A DNA stretch of 64,000 bases from Bretschneidera sinensis (GCA_023935145.1 CM043699.1:124819036-124883035); one strand, 5' to 3'; shown: positions 33,221-46,131, counted from the stretch's first letter. A program made the numbers and translations. The notes: a model not told the origin generated them from the sequence alone.

Positions 33221-35167
33221 ACGGCTTATCTTGTGCACTCCATGTAGATGGAACTTGACGGGAAACCAAGTAATTTGCATTGTTGGCATACCATGGTGTG
33301 TGACAAAGGACAACAAATAAATTCTCATCCAGAAATGCTTCGTGAATGGGAAAAAGTCGGTATCATTCTTAAATTCCAAACAAGATAGATGGTCCGCCAT
33401 AACATTTTCCACCCCTTCTTGTCTTTGATGGTCAAGTCAAATTCATGCAAAAGCAAAATCTAACGTATTAAACGGGCCTTAGCATCTATTTTTGAGAAAA
33501 GAAATTTAAGGGCGGAGTGATCCGTGAATATAGTGATAGGTGAACCAATTAAATAAGAGCAAAATTTATTCAATGCAAATACTACAACTAGTACTTTGTT
33601 GTGGTGTACATCATTTGAGAATAATTTAAGGTTCTACTAGCATAATAAACAACAAATGGTTTTCTCTCCCTTCTTTGTCCTAAAACAGCCCCTAAAGCAT
33701 AGTCACTAGCATCACACATAATCTCAAACGACAAGGTAAAATCAGGTGATTGAATAATAGGGGTGGTTGTAAGTTTAGAGACAAGTGTCCTAAAGGCTTT
33801 CTCACATTCGGGGCTCCACTTGAACTCGGTATTCTTCAACAAAATGTTACATAAGGGTTTAGAGATAGCACTAAAATTTTGAATAGACCTTCTATAAAAC
33901 CCAGCATGCCCTAGAAAATACCTAACGTCTTTAATATTCTTAGAAGTGGGTAGTTTAAAGATTAATTCAATTTTCAATTTATCCACTTCTATCCCCTTTT
34001 CGGACACTATGTGGCCCAAAAATATTCTGGAAGACACCATAAAATAACACTTCTCCAAATTAAGCACAAGCCCCTTCTCTTCACACCTACACAAAACGTT
34101 TTTCAAGTTAGATAAACATGAATCAAAAGAAGTTCCAAACACGGTTTAATCATCCATAAACACTTCTATACATTTTTCAACCATGTCACTAAAAATACTC
34201 ATCATGCATCTTTGAAAAGTAGCCGGTGCATTACACAAACCAAAGGGCATTCTATGAAAAGAAAAAGTACCAAAAGAACAAGTAAAGGTGGTTTTCTCTT
34301 GATTTTTTAAAGCAATTCCTATTTGGTAGTATCCCGAATACCCATCTAAAAATCAATAAAAATGATGACCAGCCACACATTCAAAGATTTGATCTATGAA
34401 TGGAAGGGAAAAATGGTTTTTCCGAGTAGCTGAATTAAGTTTCCTATAATCATTGCACATACGCCACCTAATCACTACCTTAGTTGGTACTAACACCCCC
34501 TTTTCATTTTCTACCATGGTCACCCCGGCTTTTTTAGGAACTACTTGAGTTGGACTAATCCACTTACTATCGGATATTGGGTATATAATTCCCGTATCTA
34601 ATAGCTTTAAGACTTCTTTCTTAACTACCTCTTTCATAGTTGGATTTAACCTTCTTTGTGGGTCTCTACGAGGGTTAGCTCATTCTTCTAGATAAATCTT
34701 ATGGGAACAAATTAAAGGGCTAATACCTTTTATGTCGGCTATAGTCCAACCTAATGCAGATTTATGCTCTCTTAACAAATTCAATAATTTATCACATTGC
34801 ACATCACTAAGTTCGGAAGAAATAATAACCAGAAAGGTATCACTTGGGCTTAAGAAGGCATGTTTGAGCCCTTTGGGCAGCAGAGCTAAATTAAGTGTTG
34901 GTGTCTCCTCGGAAGATGGTTTGGGTGCCTCCCTCTCTTTAGGAAACTCCTCAAGGCATGGGTGCCACGATTTCTTAATAAATCCCTGCGACTTATCAAA
35001 AACATCAACGACATATAGATAAATTGAAGAATCATCAAAATCAAAATTATTAAGAAGGAATTCCAAAGAATTAGAATTATCTTTAATATACTTATCCTCC
35101 AAAATAAGGTCATCGATCATATAAGTGTCGAAACACTCATCATCTTCATGTGGTTACCTTTAGAGTC
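33221..35167 (-). pseudogene. pol: RT and RNase H of the deleted A-type element
   Basis: 35120-34680 reads a protease-RT linker and RT start (EHKSALGWTIADIKGISP). 34637-34353 has GIIYPISDSKWISPTQVVPK and DYRKLNSATRKNHF. The catalytic FMDD (about 34155) is followed at once by a TAA stop. 34142-33588 covers the thumb and RNase H start ([19 protein letters not shown]). 33412-33221 contains ENVMADHLSCLEFKND and ends where integrase should begin. The integrase zinc finger and core have been deleted up to the LTR remnant. Confidence 0.8.
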
Positions 35168-36468
35168 TGTTACGCGATTATCCACCTAAATTAATAAGCA
35201 AATAATCGCACTCGTTTTACTTGCAAGTGCACAAGGTTAACAGTAGTATAGTGTGCGAATACAAGATCATCTCCACAGGGATAGGTGAATTTTGGTTTTA
35301 GAATTAATTTCTTAGTAAAAGAAGTTTGAAAAAAGAGTTGAGTGTGATTTAATAATAATAAAGACATAGGGCTTTGATATCCACCACTAGTCATACTTTC
35401 CAAATGTGTAATGTATCAGTGCACTAACCTTATCATGTATACCTAATGGTCACCAACCTAAGGGCATGGTATCTACTCCTTAAGCTATTGATTTCCCTAA
35501 GAATGGTATCTACTCTAACTCTTTTCTTCCTTAAGGGATTCAGCATGGTATCTGCATGAGTTGTTCCTTAAGAAAGCATAAGATTTATGGAAATCGACAA
35601 CCACATGAGACCTAGGGCATGGTATCTACTCCTGGTTTTCTATGTTGATTAATCCAAGAATCCGGTATGGATATCTTTTGTTACTAATGTTAGCCCCAGG
35701 ACTCGGTCATCCAAATTGATCTAACTAACTAATCCATACCATATGCATACGTTGGCAATACACATACATATGAGGAATATAAATAAGCACAGACATTAAT
35801 CAAGTTAAGCAACATAATAAAGGCTATTGGCAAAGATTTTATCAATAAATAAATATATGAGAAAGCATAACTAGGGCTTCAATCGAGCCCTATAAGAAAG
35901 TTACTTACACATGCTGTCTAAGATAAACATCATATATAAACTAAACATAAAGAGAAGAATAAACCCGAGAGAAGATGTGTCAATTCTCTCCCAAAGCTTA
36001 CAACTCCAAGTAAAAGATAAAAGAAGTGTTCTCTCTAAGAAGTGCTTATTTGTGTGTGCTTTATAGGTGTATTTATAGGGCTTGAGTAGTCCTAGAAGGC
36101 TCATGAATTCCCAAACTTTCATAAAACACAAAACTCCTTTATTTCCAAAATAGGGTTCTGCAGTTTACTGTTCACGCATGTATATGTGCGCTCGATCGCA
36201 TGCGTCTTGTGCTCGATCCTTCATATGTGCGAACGATTGCATGTGCGCTCGATCGTGTGCAGTAGTGCGATCGATCGTACTTTGACTAGAAGCTGCTCCA
36301 AGATTTCCAAGCTTCTTCCCTTAAGTGCCAAAACTACTTCTTTTTTCTCCAAGACCTATAAACACATGTGAAACACACAAATGAAGTAAAACGAATTAAA
36401 TTAACATAACTAAGGACCTAACAAGTGTAAATAAGGGGGCTTAAATATGAATATTTAAGCACCTATCA
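35168..36468 (-). repeat. 3' LTR of B-type gag-protease element (1301 bp)
   Basis: On the minus strand it begins TGATAGGTGCTTAAATATTC and ends AATCGCGTAACA. A GATCGATCGCA-type array lies at 36180-36285. The PPT (minus-strand AAGTTTGGGGGTG) is at 36469-36482. Confidence 0.85.
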
Positions 36469-36869
36469 CACCCCCAAACTTACATATTGCTAGTCCCTTA
36501 GCAATACAAAACTAAAAACTAAAATGAAAAAAAGTAAAGCCACGTAGATAAAACAAATAATCATAATGTCCACAAAAAAATTTTGGGTTGTCACACAAAA
36601 TAATGATGCGCATTCATGAGCAAGCTTAACACATATAAACATATCTTTGCAATGAATAAGAGTTTTGAACGCAAATCACTTTCATGAGGCAGTTTAAGAC
36701 ATCACAAGTTCAACTTTGGTGTGTGGTGAACTAGCACATAAAATATTAGGTTTCCAAATAATTCTAATGTGTAGTGTTTCGATGACTCAAAATTCACCAA
36801 ATTTCCTATTAGAATCAACAAAGATGGCATAAGTTTTCTTCTTTTCTTTTATTTGTGAGATTTTTGCCA

Positions 36870-37105
36870 AGTTAGTTCCCTTAAGCTTTCTATTTGACTC
36901 ATGTAATGAGCGTTTAGCCAATGACTCCCAAACCAGATGGTTTTAAGGCATTAGGTGTAAAGACACCCCTAAGGACTTACTAACTCGAGTCAAAAAGGCT
37001 ACGAAACTAACTGGTCTCAATGCTACCAATCAGAATTTCCACCTTTTGACGTGACACTCACTACTTACTAGGGCAAGAGGGCCAGTTACTCAGCGGAAAG
37101 TTCTT
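36870..37105 (-). other. Conserved structured 3' non-coding block (B-type)
   Basis: It carries both hairpins intact (GGTGT-CTTT-ACACC, and AAACC-ATCT-GGTTT with flanking pairs) and the CTGAGTAACTGGCCCTCTTG segment. It corresponds to 46601-46825. Accessory PPT-like tracts lie at 37486-37500 and 37590-37602. Confidence 0.6.
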
Positions 37106-37801
37106 TTTAATGATCTTTTGAGCAATAAATTTTTTTTTTCTATTTTCTTATGCCAAGATGTTAATCTAATAGGTCATTTGGTTCACAGTCCAGTAAAAGA
37201 AACATACAAATTAAAATTACATGTCATACCCCACACAATTATATGCTAATGTGCTTGTGATCGTTCAGGTCAAACTTGTGAATCCTTAAATTCCTAAAAG
37301 GAAGCGATCTAGGTTCAAAACTTAATTATTGGTCTATATGTTCAAGGTGTTAAGCTCACTAATGAAATCAAATCATATTGCTTTGTTTAGATCACCAAAA
37401 AAATTTTAGAACAGAATGAACATGCATTAATCTATGAGAACAACAACACAAAAAACTGGGACATAGTGAGTGTGTGAATGTGTCCCCATACCTCCAAACT
37501 TAAATTGCACATTGTCCCCAATGTGTGAGTAGCTTGGAAGGAGTTGACATGGGAGATAAAGAACTATATGGCTGGCATGGCTCGTAGCACGCCCCCAAAC
37601 TTCAACTGGATGCACTCACTCTGTCCTTGAAAAAAAAAGAAAAAAATATATAAAATGGAAAACAAGTAATAATAAACAACTATAGAAAAAAAACTAGGAA
37701 ATACAAAAACTAAAATAAACTAATAAAAAGGATATGCTTTGGGGTGCCTCTCATAAGCGCTAAGTTTAACGTCTTCAGCCAGACGGGGTATCCTCTCAAC
37801 T

Positions 37802-38987
37802 TTAGTCTTTTGATAGGGAGTACTTAAAGCCTACTTCATATGGCTTAAATGCTCTTGATGGTGCCACGCATTCATCATGACTCAATCTATTCAGCTCATT
37901 CAAATGGGATTTCTTCTTACCACCCAGTCTTGGATGTATAGGATAGACTTTAGCGAGGTGCACAGCTTCAAAGATGTCATCAGGGATAGTTTCTAATGCA
38001 GGCTCAATATCCGATCTTTTGAAGCTATGGGTGAGGGCGGCCTCTAATGAATCAGTGTGATGGACCTGAAAAACTTGCTGGACAGCACTTTGCATCATAC
38101 ATTCATTAAAACATTCATCATCATTATCATCTTGGGGTAATTTCATTGTATCAAATATCTTAAATTCTATTGTTTCTCCATGTACCGTTATACTTACGAT
38201 ACCCTTTTTCACATTAATTATTGTATCAACAGTTCTCATAAAAGGTCTTCCTAAGATGATGGGCAGAAGTAATGGCATGGCATTATTCCATATCTAATAC
38301 AATGAAGTCAGCAGGAAAAATAAACTCACCTGCCTTGACCAGGACATCTTCAAGTATACCTCTAGGTCTTTTGATGCTTTTATCTGCCAATTGTAAAGTA
38401 ATGGAGGTTGGTTGAAGCTCTCCCAAACCTAGCTTTTCAACTGTTGTGTATGGTAGCAAATTGACACTTGCTCATAAATCTAGTAATGCTCGCTCAAACA
38501 ACTGATCACCTATCCTACAGGGAATAGTAAAACTACTCGGATCTTTTAGTTTTGGTGGTAGTTTACTTAACAATACCGCACTTACCTCTTCAGTTAGAGC
38601 CACTGTTTCATGTTCTTGAAACTTTCTTTTATTAGTGCAACAATCTTTTAAAAATTTAGCATAAGAAAGAATTTGTTTAATTGCATCTAATAAGGGAATG
38701 TTAATTTCTACTTTTCTCAAAGTTTCAAAAATATCAAGCAATTTATCTTTCTTTGGCGTTACTAACCTTTGAGGGAAGGGTGGTGCATTCAACTTCTCTA
38801 CTTCACTTACCTTGGATGTGGATGGCTTAGCTGGAGATGCTTGAGCTGGCTCATTAACTCCTATGATCTTACCATTTCGGAGAGTTGTAACGGCTTTCAG
38901 CTGCTGATGTCCTCTTGGATTTGGTAGTGTTTGTGCAGGAAGTTCACCTTGCTTTTTTTCACTTAGCTCCTTAGCCAATTGCTCCAT
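37802..38987 (-). pseudogene. gag tail and aspartic protease of the gag-protease element
   Basis: 38987-38472 reads MEQLAKELSEKKQGELPAQ, the linker, and protease up to FERALLDL, where a stop replaces the residues next to the catalytic Asp. The frame resumes further on. 38278-37802 holds IILGRPFMRT and a tail ending SLSKD. It parallels 3677-4861 and 25107-25862. Confidence 0.8.
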
Positions 38988-39227
38988 TTGTACTTCTAGC
39001 CTTTGAATTGCTTGCTCATGTGTTGTAGTGGTTTGTTTTTACTGATCTAATGAAGTTATCAATGTTGTCATTAATTGCTGTTGTTGAGTGGCTAATTGCT
39101 TTACAAGACTTTCTAGATCATCCTTCTTGGGTTCTGGAACTGGTTGGGCTGCTTTATGGAAGTTCTTTTGTTGCCCTTGAAGGTTCAAGGTGTTTTGATT
39201 GTTACTCCATGAGAGGTTAGGGTGGTC

Positions 39228-40340
39228 TCACCATCCAGGGTTGTATGTATTTGCATATACATTGTTCGGTCCCACATAGTTTGCTTGCTCAGAATCTGTA
39301 GATGAATACAAATGGCAGGTCTCAGTAGTGTGATCAAATTGAGAACATAAAGCACATACTTGGCTTTGTGTAGCTTGTGGTCGATGAGAGATGTTTTGAG
39401 TAGACATAGCTTTTACAATCATATCTAGTCTCATATCTAGCTTCCTCTCCAAAGCAGCTATTTGGGCAGAGGGTCTACCATTCAGAGTAACCTCATATAT
39501 ACCTCTGCTCTTGACTCCTTGTCTACCTCTAGAGGAGAATTGTTGGGTATGCTCACTCAATGCCTCAAACAGCTCCATGGCTTCTTCACTGCTCTTTTCC
39601 ATCAGCACACCTCCACAACCAAAATCAGCAGTACCTTTATTCATGTCATTTAGACCTTCATAAAAGGCTAGTACCAACTCATCTTGAGGTAGGTTGTGAT
39701 GCGGACATTTGAGTAGTAACTCATTGAAATATCCCCATGCTTCAAAGAATAAGTCTTCATCCTTATGTTGGAAGGATTGGATCTCCTTCCTCATTTGCCT
39801 CGTCTTTTGGGTTGGGAAATATTTTTTGAGAAACTTACTGGCCAACTCCTCCCAAGTGTGGATAGAAACTGCAGGCAAAGAATTATACCATAATTTAGCA
39901 TTATCTTTTAAGGAAAAAGGGAAAAGAATTAACCTTATTCCTTCTTGGTCTAAGCCTTGGATGTGCTGGAACTTGCAGAGATAAAAGAATTCTCGAAGGT
40001 GCAAGTGTGGATCCTTATTAGGAGTACCCCTAAAGTGGGTCAAAGTATTCAATATTTACGGAGATATGTAATAGTTTCCTGCCACCTCAGGTTGATAAGT
40101 GATACATGATGGCTGATCAAGGTTCCGTGGGATGAAGGACTGTTTCATTGGTACTCGTGCAGGTGGTTGTTGGTTTTCGAGTTATTCTACCATTGGCGCT
40201 TCGTTCTCAAATCCTTCTTTGTTCTCCTCGAAGTTGTTCCTAAGCCTTTGTCGGATGGTCCGCTCAAGCTCGGAATCGAAGGGAAAAAATGTTGGATGTC
40301 GGGATCGAAGTTCGTGCATAAATCAAGTAAACCAGCTTCA
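39228..40340 (-). pseudogene. gag: gag of the gag-protease element
   Basis: 40052-39228 is an open 274-codon frame with the capsid domain (HFRGTPNKDPHLHLREFFYL, WGYFNELLLKCPHHNLPQDE) and the zinc knuckle CALCSQFDHTTETC. The N-terminal part (40340-40055) is present in the same arrangement as 27375-27181, with stops. It is the best preserved B-type gag in the window. Confidence 0.8.
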
Positions 40341-40582
40341 GTGCAGCAACTTAACTCAACTGCTCGGGTAACTCTCTGTCCTATTTACGCTCGATCGCAC
40401 AAAAGGTTGCGATCGATCATAAGTATTACAAAAAGTGTGATTTGGGGTTTGATGTGCCTAAAACAGAAAACAAATCGATTAGGGTTTGATGAAAAGTAAA
40501 AATAAAGATGGTAAATAGAAAATAAAATAATAACGATGATTAAACTAAACAAAAGTAATCCTAAAATGAAATTTAGTGCAAT

Positions 40583-40599
40583 TCCCGGCAACGGTGCCA
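40583..40599 (-). other. Primer-binding site, tRNA-Asp type
   Basis: Minus-strand TGGCACCGTTGCCGGGA 16 bp inside the LTR end at 40616. Confidence 0.75.
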
Positions 40600-40615
40600 A
40601 AAACTTGTTGCGCTA

Positions 40616-40822
40616 TTATCCACCTAAATTAATAAGAAAATAATCGCACTCGTTTCACTTGCAATTGCACAAGGTCAACAGTAGTATAGTGTGCGAATGC
40701 AAGATCATCTCCACAGGGATTGGGGAATTTCGGTTTTAGAATTAGTTTCTTAGTAAAAGAAGTTTGAAAAAACAATTGAGTGTGATTTAATAATAATAAA
40801 GACATAAGGCTTTGTTATCCAC
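40616..40822 (-). repeat. 5' LTR of B-type element, first piece
   Basis: It ends at the C-type insertion point (TSD tccac, 40818-40822). The rest of this LTR is 53792-54905. Joined, the LTR is about 1.32 kb. Confidence 0.85.
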
Positions 40823-41276
40823 TGATGAGAGAAAAATATTGCATATTTTGGCCACTTAATTTACATTTGTTAGCTTAGGATTTTGTTACTTTGAGTTGTT
40901 TTCGTTGTTTTTCAGGTTTACAAGCATTGGGAAAGGAGTTTCACTAAAATTGCCAGAATTGCCCGTACAGATCAATCATCTTTGAAAATTAAACTGAATT
41001 GATTCAAAAAGAACCAGGATATGAGCCATATATTCTTAGAAAGATCAAGAAGTCTATTTTTTGGAGAATTTTACGGCTCGTAAAAATGATTTTTCTACAG
41101 AACGTTATGGCCGTTTTAGTAGACAAAGGTCAGGTCGTGCGGGTTGTGCGGGATTTCAGCGTGAATAGAATTTTTGAAGGGCATGTGAAGACTTAAATCC
41201 CACATCCCACATCTGTTGGAAACACATTTCTATATCCCACATCGGATTGGAAACACATTGCACTCGTGGTATTTGC

Positions 41277-42522
41277 TGATGAGTCTTAAATATTGCATAT
41301 TTTAGACCCTTAACTTATATTTGTTATGCTCTTAGTTAGTAGTATTTTACTTTATTTTACGTCTTTCTTGTGTTTTGTGTATTTTTACAGGTTTGTGGAG
41401 AAAATGAAGCATTTCAGGAGATTTGAAGCTTCTGGAGACATTGCGCTCGATCGCATGAGATATGCGATCGAGCGCACCTGCCTATGAACGAGCGCATGGT
41501 CAACATCCCACATCGAAATAGTTGTTGTTCAGTGCATCTGCGATCAATCGCAACAGACATGCGATCGAGCACACATGCGATCGTGCGCACGAGACATGCG
41601 ATCTAGCGCATATGCGATCGATCGCACCATTCTGCGATCGAGCGCACTCGGGCCAGTATCCCACATCAAATCTGAAACCGGCAGTGCTCCGTGACTTCCC
41701 CTATATAAACACCACCTGACTTCATAATTCAGTGTACAATTCCTGAGCCACTTTGGTGTTTACCGGTGGACGTCCACCAACATTCTGGTGGATCCCGAAG
41801 GCATTGCTACCACGAGGGGAAGCACTGCTCGTCAGCGAGTGGAATTTCTCCCATGTAAAGTTGTTTATTTATTTCTTTATATTCAGTTGTTTTAGTTTAA
41901 ATGTTTAGCACTTTTTATTATAGTTTTATAGTTATGAGTGGCTAGACTCTTCAGCTAAGGTTGAAGATGAAGCCCCGCCGTTGTTTTGCGTAGTAGTTCA
42001 GATTTGCTTGTACAAATCTGACAATTTTTAGTATAAATGTTCTGTCAATTATTTGAGTTAATCTTATAATTGATTGAGTTTAAATTGTCTGTTGGATTTT
42101 CTTTGTGTTTCATCTGATGGATACATTGAATGCTTTTCGATTAAATTGGATTCCCTTTGTGATTTGTTAAGAGCGGATACATTGGGTGCTTTTGGTTTAG
42201 TTGGGATATTCTTTGTTTTTTGTCTTATAGTTGGATTCATTGAATGTTTTGATAGGCTATATTTTTAGAACATGTATGCTTAACTTCGGTGGGGTGGATT
42301 CGGAAACCTTAGTGTTTTAATTATTAGTTTTTAAATCAATTTAATTTAGTTTTAATTTATTTTGCACTATCATTCTGAAATTTGGAGCTAGGTTAAGATA
42401 GAGTTAGTTTAGATTAAAAATATATTTTCACAACGCAATTTCCTGTGGATTCGACCTCGCACTTGCACAAAGCTATATTGCAAACGACTCGTGCGCTTGC
42501 GAGTAATTTAAAACTCACAACA
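41277..42522 (+). repeat. 5' LTR of inner C-type element (1246 bp)
   Basis: It starts TGATGAGTCTTAAATATTGC and ends AAACTCACAACA. The GATCGAGCGCAC palindrome array is 41448-41655. A TATA box CTATATAAAC lies at 41701-41710, so transcription should start shortly after. The 54-bp triple repeat with an open 64-codon frame is at 42074-42268. Confidence 0.88.
41701..41710 (+). promoter_or_regulatory. TATA box of inner C-type LTR
   Basis: CTATATAAAC just downstream of the palindrome array, repeated at 47670-47679 in the 3' LTR. This position marks the array as promoter-proximal U3 sequence. Confidence 0.65.
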
Positions 42523-42528
42523 AGTTTT

Positions 42529-42547
42529 TGGCGCCGTTGCCGGGGAA
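42529..42547 (+). other. Primer-binding site, tRNA-Asp type
   Basis: TGGCGCCGTTGCCGGGGAA, the full-length match to the tRNA-Asp complement as used by Athila-type elements, a few bases after the LTR end. Confidence 0.85.
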
Positions 42548-42676
42548 TTGTTTGATTTGTGAAAATTTTTGGTCTAAAATGATTTTATTTTTCTACTAGT
42601 TAATTTAATTTAAAAAAAAAAATTTAAGTTGTGTGTTTGTTTTATTCTGCAAGTTTCTGCTGGTTAGTTTACTTTA

Positions 42677-45600
42677 GTGTTTTTTTTTAGTTGGTATATG
42701 CTTGGTCGGAGATCCTTGGACTTAGATTTGATACATTTAGATCCCGACTTAGAAAGAACTCTTAGGAGACAGAAAAGAGCGCTAGTTGAGAGAGAGATTG
42801 TTGAGATGGCAGAGAATTATAGGAATGCAAATCATCCTGAACATGTAGAGCAACCTAAAGCTTGGAACGTGGACTCCACTACATCCCTTAGGGACTTGTT
42901 CGCACCCGTTGTGACTAACTCATCCTCTTGCATAGTGTTGCCACCGACCAATGCCACCCACTTTGACTTGAAGCCACATGTCATCCAACTCTTACCCTCA
43001 TTCTATGGCTTAGATCTTGAAAATCCTTATAGCCATATGAAGAAGTTCAAAGACATTTGTGCCACATTCAAATTTCAGAACTTCTCTGAAGAGTCAGTCC
43101 ATCTTCGACTCTTCCCTTTTTCTCTTCACGATAGAGCTAGGGCGTGGTTGGATTCCAACACGCCCGGGTCTATTACATCTTGGGAAAACCTGCTTAGCAA
43201 ATTTTATCATAAGTTTTTCCCAATGTCTAGAGTGAATGAGTGCCGAAAGGAGATCAGCTCTTTCACTCAGGATGAGGATGAAAAATTTTATGAGGGTTGG
43301 GAGCGCTTTAAAGAGTTACTGATTAGATGCCCTCCACATGGATATGAGAAGTGGAGACTCGTTCAATTCTTCTACCAAGGGTTGACTCAACCCAACCGTA
43401 GCATGATCGAGTCTATGAATGGGGGGAATTCTTGAGTCTGACAGGAGACGAAGCATACATGGCATTGGACAAGTTGTCCAACAACTCACAGTAGTGGGAT
43501 TTTTCAAGCTGTCGAGATAAGTCCATTCGTGCTCGTAAGATGGGAGGCATCTATGAGGTCAGAGAGGACGCTGATTTGAGGATAAAGTTAGATGCCCTCA
43601 CTAAGAAGATTGACGCTCTCACTGTGAGCCAATCCATCAATGCTGCCAACACATTCAATGTTGAAAGCTGTTCCATCTGTGCTAGTCCCATGCATCTAGC
43701 ACAAAATTGCCCATCAATGCCGGCTTGTGCCGAGTATCCTCTGGAACAAGTAAATGCTTTCAATGACTTTCGAAGGCAGTCAAATGGATCGTACTCTGAG
43801 ATGTACAATCCAGGGTGGCGGAACCACCCAAATTTTTCATGGAGGCAGAACCAACCAATGAATCAGGGAGGAGCCCCTTATCATGCTCAAAATCAATATC
43901 CTCCCGGATTTGCCCCACAAATTCCTAATCATGGTCGTTCTGCCCATCCAGCACCTTCACCTGCTTACCATGCACCCACTCAAACACCAGCGCCAGTTTC
44001 ACAGTCGCTAGAGGACACCCTTAAGGAGTTCATGAAGGCGACTAGCCAAAATATAAGTGATGTGAGGAGTGCAACAGTGGTAAACACCCAAGCAATTGTC
44101 AAGCTGGAGAGTCAAATAGGGCAAATTGCAAGTCACCTGGGTGAGGGAGAGAAGGGGAAGTTCCCTAGTCAGCCCATGCCCAACCCAAAAGGACAATATA
44201 TGGTTGAGAGTTCATCAACTCCTACGCACGGGGCGGAACAAGTACAGTCGATTGTCGCACCGAGGTCTGGGAGACAGGTGGACAATCGAGTGGAAGAGAG
44301 CCCTGCTATGCAGCAAGGGCAAGGGAGTGGCAACATAGAGAAGAGAGATGCTGAGCCATCTACAGCCACACCTACTGAGAAAGACCCTCCTAGGTCGTTT
44401 GTACCTAGAGTGCCCTACCCCGAGAGATTACAGGCGCCCAAGAAAGGAGGGAAGTATGAGGAAATTCTGGAGGTATTCAAGCAAGTCCAAATCAATATCC
44501 CATTTTTGGATGCCATCCATCAAATGCCATCATATGCCAAGTTTCTAAAGGACTTGGTCACTATCAAAAGAAGGATGAATGTCCCAAAAAAGGCATTTTT
44601 GACCGAGCAGGTCAGCTCAATCCTTCAGTGCAAGCTACCCATCAAGTATAAGGACCCGGGGTGTCCTACCATCTCTTGCACGATAGGAGTCAGCCACATT
44701 GAGAGGGCTCTCTTGGATCTAGGGGCGAGTGTGAATCTTCTACCCTACTCAGTCTATTTACAGTTGGGGTTAGGAGAATTGAAGCCCACATCCACTACGC
44801 TTCAATTGGCTGACAGGTCAGTGAAAAGACCACGGGGAATAGTTGAGGACGTTTTGATAAAAGTGGATAAGTTCTATTTCCCCGTGGATTTTATTGTGCT
44901 TGACACAGAGCCGGTTCAGAATGTAGGGATTCAAATACCGGTTATTCTAGGGCGACCATTCTTAGCCACCGCTAACGCCCTGATAAATTATAGGACAGGG
45001 GTGATGAAGATCTCCTTCGGAAATATGACAGTGGAGTTGAATATTTTTGATATCACTAGGCAACCACATGAATATGATGAAGTGAGAAATGTATGCTTGA
45101 TAGAGGAGATTCTTGAGGAGACTGTGAATGAATCAAGCACTGAGGACCCCCTAGAGGCATGCTTTGCTCAATTTGGAGAGGATTTGGATTTAGATAAATT
45201 ACTTGAGCAAGCAAATGCCATTTTGGAGTCTCCTCCTCGGGAGAACAGTAAGACGGAGGAGATTGTGGATGACTCCCGCACTGAGGACCCCCTAGAGGCA
45301 TGCTTTGCTCAATTTGGAGAGGATATAGATTTAGATAAATTACTTGAGCAAGCGAATTCCATTTTGTAGTCTCCTCCTCGGAAGAGCAATAAGACGGAGG
45401 AGACCGCCGCACCTGAAACCCCCAAGAAGGAACTTAAGCCTTTACCAGATAATCTTAAGTATAAGTTCCTAGGTTCAGCCGATACTTTGCCTGTGATTAT
45501 ACCTTCCGATTTGGGTGATGCTCTAGAGGAGAAATTATTGGACGTCTTAAGAGAGCATAAGGAAGCTATAGGCTGGACAATTGAGGATGTCAAGGGGATC

Positions 45601-45963
45601 AGCCCCTCGGTGGTGACGTATAGGATACATTTAGAGGAGGATGCTGAGCCATCGAGGGAGCCACAAAGAAGGCTCAACCCTGCTTTGCAAGAGGTTGTGA
45701 GGGCGAAAGATAATAAGCTGTTAGAGGCAGGGATCATTTATCCCATTTCTAATAGCAAGTGGGTGAGCTAGATTCCAGTCATGCCCAAACGTGCTGAATT
45801 GACGGTAGTAAATAAAGACGATGAGTTGGTCCCAACTCGAGTGCAGTCAAGATGGAGAAAGTGTCTAGACTACCGTAAATTGAATGCTACCACTAGGCCT
45901 GATCATTTTCCATTCCCATTTATTAATCAGATAGTGGAGCACTTAGTTGGGCCTGTTTACTAA
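42677..45963 (+). pseudogene. gag-protease-truncated RT polyprotein, inner C-type copy
   Basis: Gag runs 42677-43435 (start at the MLGRRSLDLDL methionine, about 42698) and shifts frame in a G run near 43428. A stop follows near 43493. 43540-45369 is open for 609 codons: zinc knuckle CSICASPMHLAQNC intact, a proline-rich middle, protease with DLGAS (about 44716-44730) and VILGRPFL, then two acidic 47-residue repeats. After a TAG at 45367 the same frame continues through the RT N-terminus (EHKEAIGWTIEDVKG, GIIYPIS, CLDYRKLNATTRPDHF), with one stop at about 45769. It ends at LVGPVY (45963). Everything downstream of RT motif 1 is absent. Gag and protease could act in cis on RNA packaging while RT and integrase come from elsewhere. 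Confidence 0.85.
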
Positions 45964-45970
45964 TGTTGGG

Positions 45971-46015
45971 TCTGGCTGAAGACGTTAAACTTAGCGCTCA
46001 TGGGAGGCACCCCAC
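45971..46015 (+). other. Post-stop motif, inner C-type copy
   Basis: TCTGGCTGAAGACGTTAAAC followed by TTAGCGCTCATGGGAGGCAC and CCCAC, within 10 bp of the truncated RT stop. See 6885-6932 for the full set. Confidence 0.75.
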
Positions 46016-46131
46016 AGCTTATCTTTTCTTTGGTTTATATATTATTTCGCATTTTATGATTAATGTTTGTTTCCAGTATTTTTTTTTTGTTTTCCAGTTT
46101 TTATTTTTCAGGGACAAAGCGTACTTCAGTT

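Noticed and set aside
41448..41655. Regularly repeated palindromes suggesting a CRISPR-like array
   Set aside because: Units are short, overlap, have no uniform spacers, and lie in LTR U3 regions of a plant genome.
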